Below are positions 60,514 to 64,000 of a stretch of 64,000 nt of DNA, one piece after another (positions within the stretch are counted from its first letter, which is position 1; every line of letters begins with the position of its first letter). Origin of the DNA: Paenibacillus rhizovicinus. Lineage in GTDB: Bacteria > Bacillota > Bacilli > Paenibacillales > Paenibacillaceae. Both the position numbers and the translations under genes were made by a program. The stretch spans positions 6,560,001-6,624,000 of the forward strand of contig NZ_CP048286.1 of the NCBI RefSeq assembly GCF_010365285.1, written 5' to 3'. A model generated the notes under the pieces. It was not told the DNA's origin. It worked only from the letters and a program-made list of their open reading frames with translations, and ran no database searches.

Positions 60514-61254
60514 TCAACTCTCGGCACGCAGGAAGCTGCGAAGCGCTTCTGGAATATACTGCTGCCAGAACCCCCAGACATGATCGCCGTTATGTTCGCC
60601 GTACATCGTCGATGCGCCTTTGCTTTCCAGAATCCTGCGCATTTCTCGGTTCATGGCAACGAAATCGAAGACGCCGCGGTCGGATTTGAAGGCGGTCTCC
60701 TGCAGGCCGACGATCATATAGAGCGAGAGCTCGCTCAGATCGCCCGCCGCTTCGGCGATTTTTCGCGAAGCGGGATAAAAGGCCCCCGACAAGGCAATAA
60801 TTTGATGGAACAATTTGGGGAAAGCGAGCGCGATGTGGAAGCTGACCGATCCGCCAAGGGAATCGCCCGCCAGAATGCGAGATTCGGACTCGCGGCGGAT
60901 CGGATATTTGCCCTCGACGAATGGAATCAGTTCTTCGCCGAAGAAGGACACGTACGCCGCATGGCGTTCGCCGTCCGGCGCGTATTCCGCTGTCCGGTGA
61001 TTAAGGTCAACATCGACCCCGACGATGATGAAGGGCTCGATTCCTTCGTCGAGAATAAGCTGATTCGCGATCGTCGCGATGCGCCCGAAGTTGAAGAACT
61101 GCTCGCCGTCCTGGCAGTATACGACGGGGTAACTCAGAAGCTCGTTATAGCCCGGCGGCAGAAAAACGCGCAGGTTGCGGGAGCCCTCGGGCAAAAAGTT
61201 GCTCGTGACGACTTCCTTCACGATCGTTCTTTTTAAATAGCGTTCATCCGTCAT
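60514..61254 (-). CDS. Alpha/beta-hydrolase esterase (enterochelin esterase-like)
   Basis: A 246-residue esterase of the D/YjcH-type family. Nucleophile S132 in LAGDSLGGS, catalytic H225 in NGDHVWGFW; the acid is probably the Asp after strand 7 but is not certain. No signal peptide, so cytoplasmic. ATG at 61254 (minus) has AAAGGAG at 12 bases. It is divergent from pdhA, with about 380 bases between. Confidence 0.88.
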   Translation of the reverse strand: MTDERYLKRTIVKEVVTSNFLPEGSRNLRVFLPPGYNELLSYPVVYCQDGEQFFNFGRIATIANQLILDEGIEPFIIVGVDVDLNHRTAEYAPDGERHAAYVSFFGEELIPFVEGKYPIRRESESRILAGDSLGGSVSFHIALAFPKLFHQIIALSGAFYPASRKIAEAAGDLSELSLYMIVGLQETAFKSDRGVFDFVAMNREMRRILESKGASTMYGEHNGDHVWGFWQQYIPEALRSFLRAES

Positions 61255-62705
<1,451 letters not shown>

Positions 62706-62749
62706 TGGGATGCTTATATAGAAGCTAGCTTAAGGAGGAACTCGCGACA

Positions 62750-63727
62750 ATGGCTCAAATGAATATGAAAGAAGCGATCCGCGATGCAATGCGCGTGGAG
62801 CTTAAGAACGATCCGAACGTAATCGTCTTCGGTGAAGACGTCGGTAAAGTCGGCGGCGTATTCCGTGCTACGGAAGGCCTGCAAGGAGAATTCGGCGAAG
62901 AGCGCGTATTCGATACGCCGCTTGCGGAATCCGCAATCGCAGGTATGGCGGTCGGCATGGGGATTCAAGGCTTCCGTCCAGTAGCGGAAATTCAATTCGT
63001 CGGCTTCATCTACGAAGCGCTTGACCAAATGTTCGTGCAGGCGGCGCGCATGCGTTACCGTTCCGGCGGACGTTACAATTCGCCAATCGTATTCCGTACG
63101 CCTTTCGGCGGCGGCGTCAAAGCAGCCGAGCTGCACACGGACTCGCTGGAAGGTCTTGCGATCCAAACGCCGGGCATTAAAGTCATCGTGCCTTCGAACC
63201 CTTACGATGCGAAAGGTCTTCTTGTAGCGGCTATCCGCGACAATGATCCCGTGTTCTTCATGGAACACTTGAACCTATACCATGCTTTCCGCGCAGAAGT
63301 GCCTGAAGAAGCATACACGGTCGAAATCGGCAAAGCGAACATCGTTCGCGAAGGTGCCGACGTTACGATCATCGCTTACGGCCTGATGGTGCATACGGCG
63401 GTGAAAGCGGCTGAAGAGCTCGAGAAGAGCGGCGTGAAAGCCGAAGTTATCGACCTGCGCACGCTGCTTCCGCTCGATATCGAAACGATCGTCGCATCGA
63501 TTCAGAAGACGAACCGTGCCATCGTAGTACAGGAAGCTCAGAAAACATCCGGTGCCGCTGCCGAAATCATCGCGCAAATCAACGAGAATGCCATCCTTCA
63601 CCTGGAAGCGCCGGTATTGCGCGTTGCCGGTCCGGATACGGTATATCCGTTTGCGCAAGTCGAAGACAGCTGGCTGCCGAACGTGGACCGCATCGTGAAA
63701 GCCGCTAATCAAGTGCTGAACTTTTAG
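62750..63727 (+). CDS. pdhB: Pyruvate dehydrogenase E1 beta subunit
   Basis: A 325-residue transketolase-type subunit with FGEDVGKVGGVFRATEGL, DTPLAESAIAGMAVGMGIQGFRPV (in motifs), and the C-terminal VIDLRTLLPLD. Together with pdhA it forms the TPP site. AAGGAGG lies 10 bases before the ATG. Confidence 0.97.
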   Translation: MAQMNMKEAIRDAMRVELKNDPNVIVFGEDVGKVGGVFRATEGLQGEFGEERVFDTPLAESAIAGMAVGMGIQGFRPVAEIQFVGFIYEALDQMFVQAARMRYRSGGRYNSPIVFRTPFGGGVKAAELHTDSLEGLAIQTPGIKVIVPSNPYDAKGLLVAAIRDNDPVFFMEHLNLYHAFRAEVPEEAYTVEIGKANIVREGADVTIIAYGLMVHTAVKAAEELEKSGVKAEVIDLRTLLPLDIETIVASIQKTNRAIVVQEAQKTSGAAAEIIAQINENAILHLEAPVLRVAGPDTVYPFAQVEDSWLPNVDRIVKAANQVLNF

Positions 63728-63788
63728 TTCACGACATCTATAGACGACAATTGGGCAGGTTGTGAGACCTGGAAGGAGGTCACGGGAC

Positions 63789-64000
63789 GTGGCAAAGTTT
63801 GAATATCGTTTCCCGGAGCTAGGCGAAGGCTTGCATGAAGGCGAAATCGTTAAAATGCATATCAAGCCAGGCGATACGGTTACGGATGAAGATATCATCA
63901 TGGAAGTGCAGAACGACAAGGCGATCGTGGAAGTTCCTTGTCCGGTGAACGGCAAAGTGCTTGAAGTGCTCGTTAAGGACGGACAAGTTTGCCACGTAGG
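63789..64000 (+). CDS. pdhC: Dihydrolipoamide acetyltransferase E2 (N-terminal part)
   Basis: The first 70 residues and part of the next codon are visible; the gene runs off the right edge. A lipoyl domain is clear, with the attachment lysine K44 in QNDKAIVEVP. GTG at 63789 has GGAAGGAGG about 8 bases upstream. As the E2 core it accepts acetyl groups from E1. A pdhD gene is expected beyond the window. Confidence 0.95.
   Translation, partial: MAKFEYRFPELGEGLHEGEIVKMHIKPGDTVTDEDIIMEVQNDKAIVEVPCPVNGKVLEVLVKDGQVCHV

Noticed and set aside
60580..61236. Frame on the plus strand opposite the esterase
   Set aside because: The minus-strand frame contains catalytic motifs and a ribosome binding site; the opposite frame has neither.

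Overview
The window looks like a chromosomal segment of a spore-forming Bacillota, most likely Paenibacillus or a close relative (Paenibacillaceae). The evidence is the spoVK-hflX-ynbB-glnR-glnA order, the divergent lexA/yneA pair with ynzC nearby, the AGGAGG-type ribosome binding sites, the frequent TTG and GTG starts, and a very large carbohydrate ABC-transporter locus. No tRNA, rRNA, CRISPR array, transposase or phage gene was seen.

Layout. 1-4965: end of spoVK, hflX, a PLP enzyme of the YnbB family, then glnR-glnA behind a sigma-A promoter with a perfect GlnR box. 5341-10874: a MacB/FtsX-type ABC system (two ATPases, a lipoprotein adaptor, a double-size permease) downstream of a promoter with a cre-like site; the second ATPase carries an AbrB-like tail. 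10904-28499: a glycan locus with a LacI-family regulator, a lipoprotein sugar-binding protein, a 978-residue membrane-anchored binding protein with carbohydrate-binding-like modules, two permease pairs, an NHL-repeat protein, a Yip1-like membrane protein, a DUF5696 protein, a DUF5060-type glycosidase and a cytoplasmic GH26 mannanase-like enzyme. It ends at a strong terminator (28588-28616).

28729-39031: an internally duplicated hypothetical protein, the lexA/yneA SOS region with LexA boxes, ynzC, aldo/keto reductase, a membrane protein, a HAD phosphatase, a multi-hairpin intergenic element (33587-33780), mtnD divergent from metH, and rnz. 39117-40091: a YfhP-like membrane hydrolase. 40092-40806: two copies of a 251-bp-period repeat whose hairpins show compensatory base changes.

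40807-49511: a DNA-repair-rich run (mrfA, a 30-codon small ORF, mrfB, HAD, Fpg/Nei glycosylase, endonuclease IV, a cyclic-phosphate receiver protein, ABC ATPase, RlmM-like methyltransferase). 49642-56632: a Ser/Thr kinase fused to a P-loop-like domain, a two-component system, a carbon-nitrogen hydrolase and GNAT pair resembling a split YhcX, another GNAT, and a PhnP-like metallohydrolase. 56633-57074: a gene-free stretch with promoter, 8-codon ORF, long inverted repeat and two terminators, a candidate small RNA or leader. 57075-64000: a MutS2-like protein without Smr domain, a TRIC-type channel, a low-molecular-weight phosphatase, an esterase, and pdhA-pdhB-pdhC (the last cut by the window end).

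Strongest leads for something undescribed: the structured intergenic elements (33.6, 40.2-40.7 and 56.7 kb), the AbrB-tailed ABC ATPase, the kinase fusion, the small ORF between mrfA and mrfB, and the dual-transporter glycan locus. All functional assignments come from reading motifs; no database search was run.
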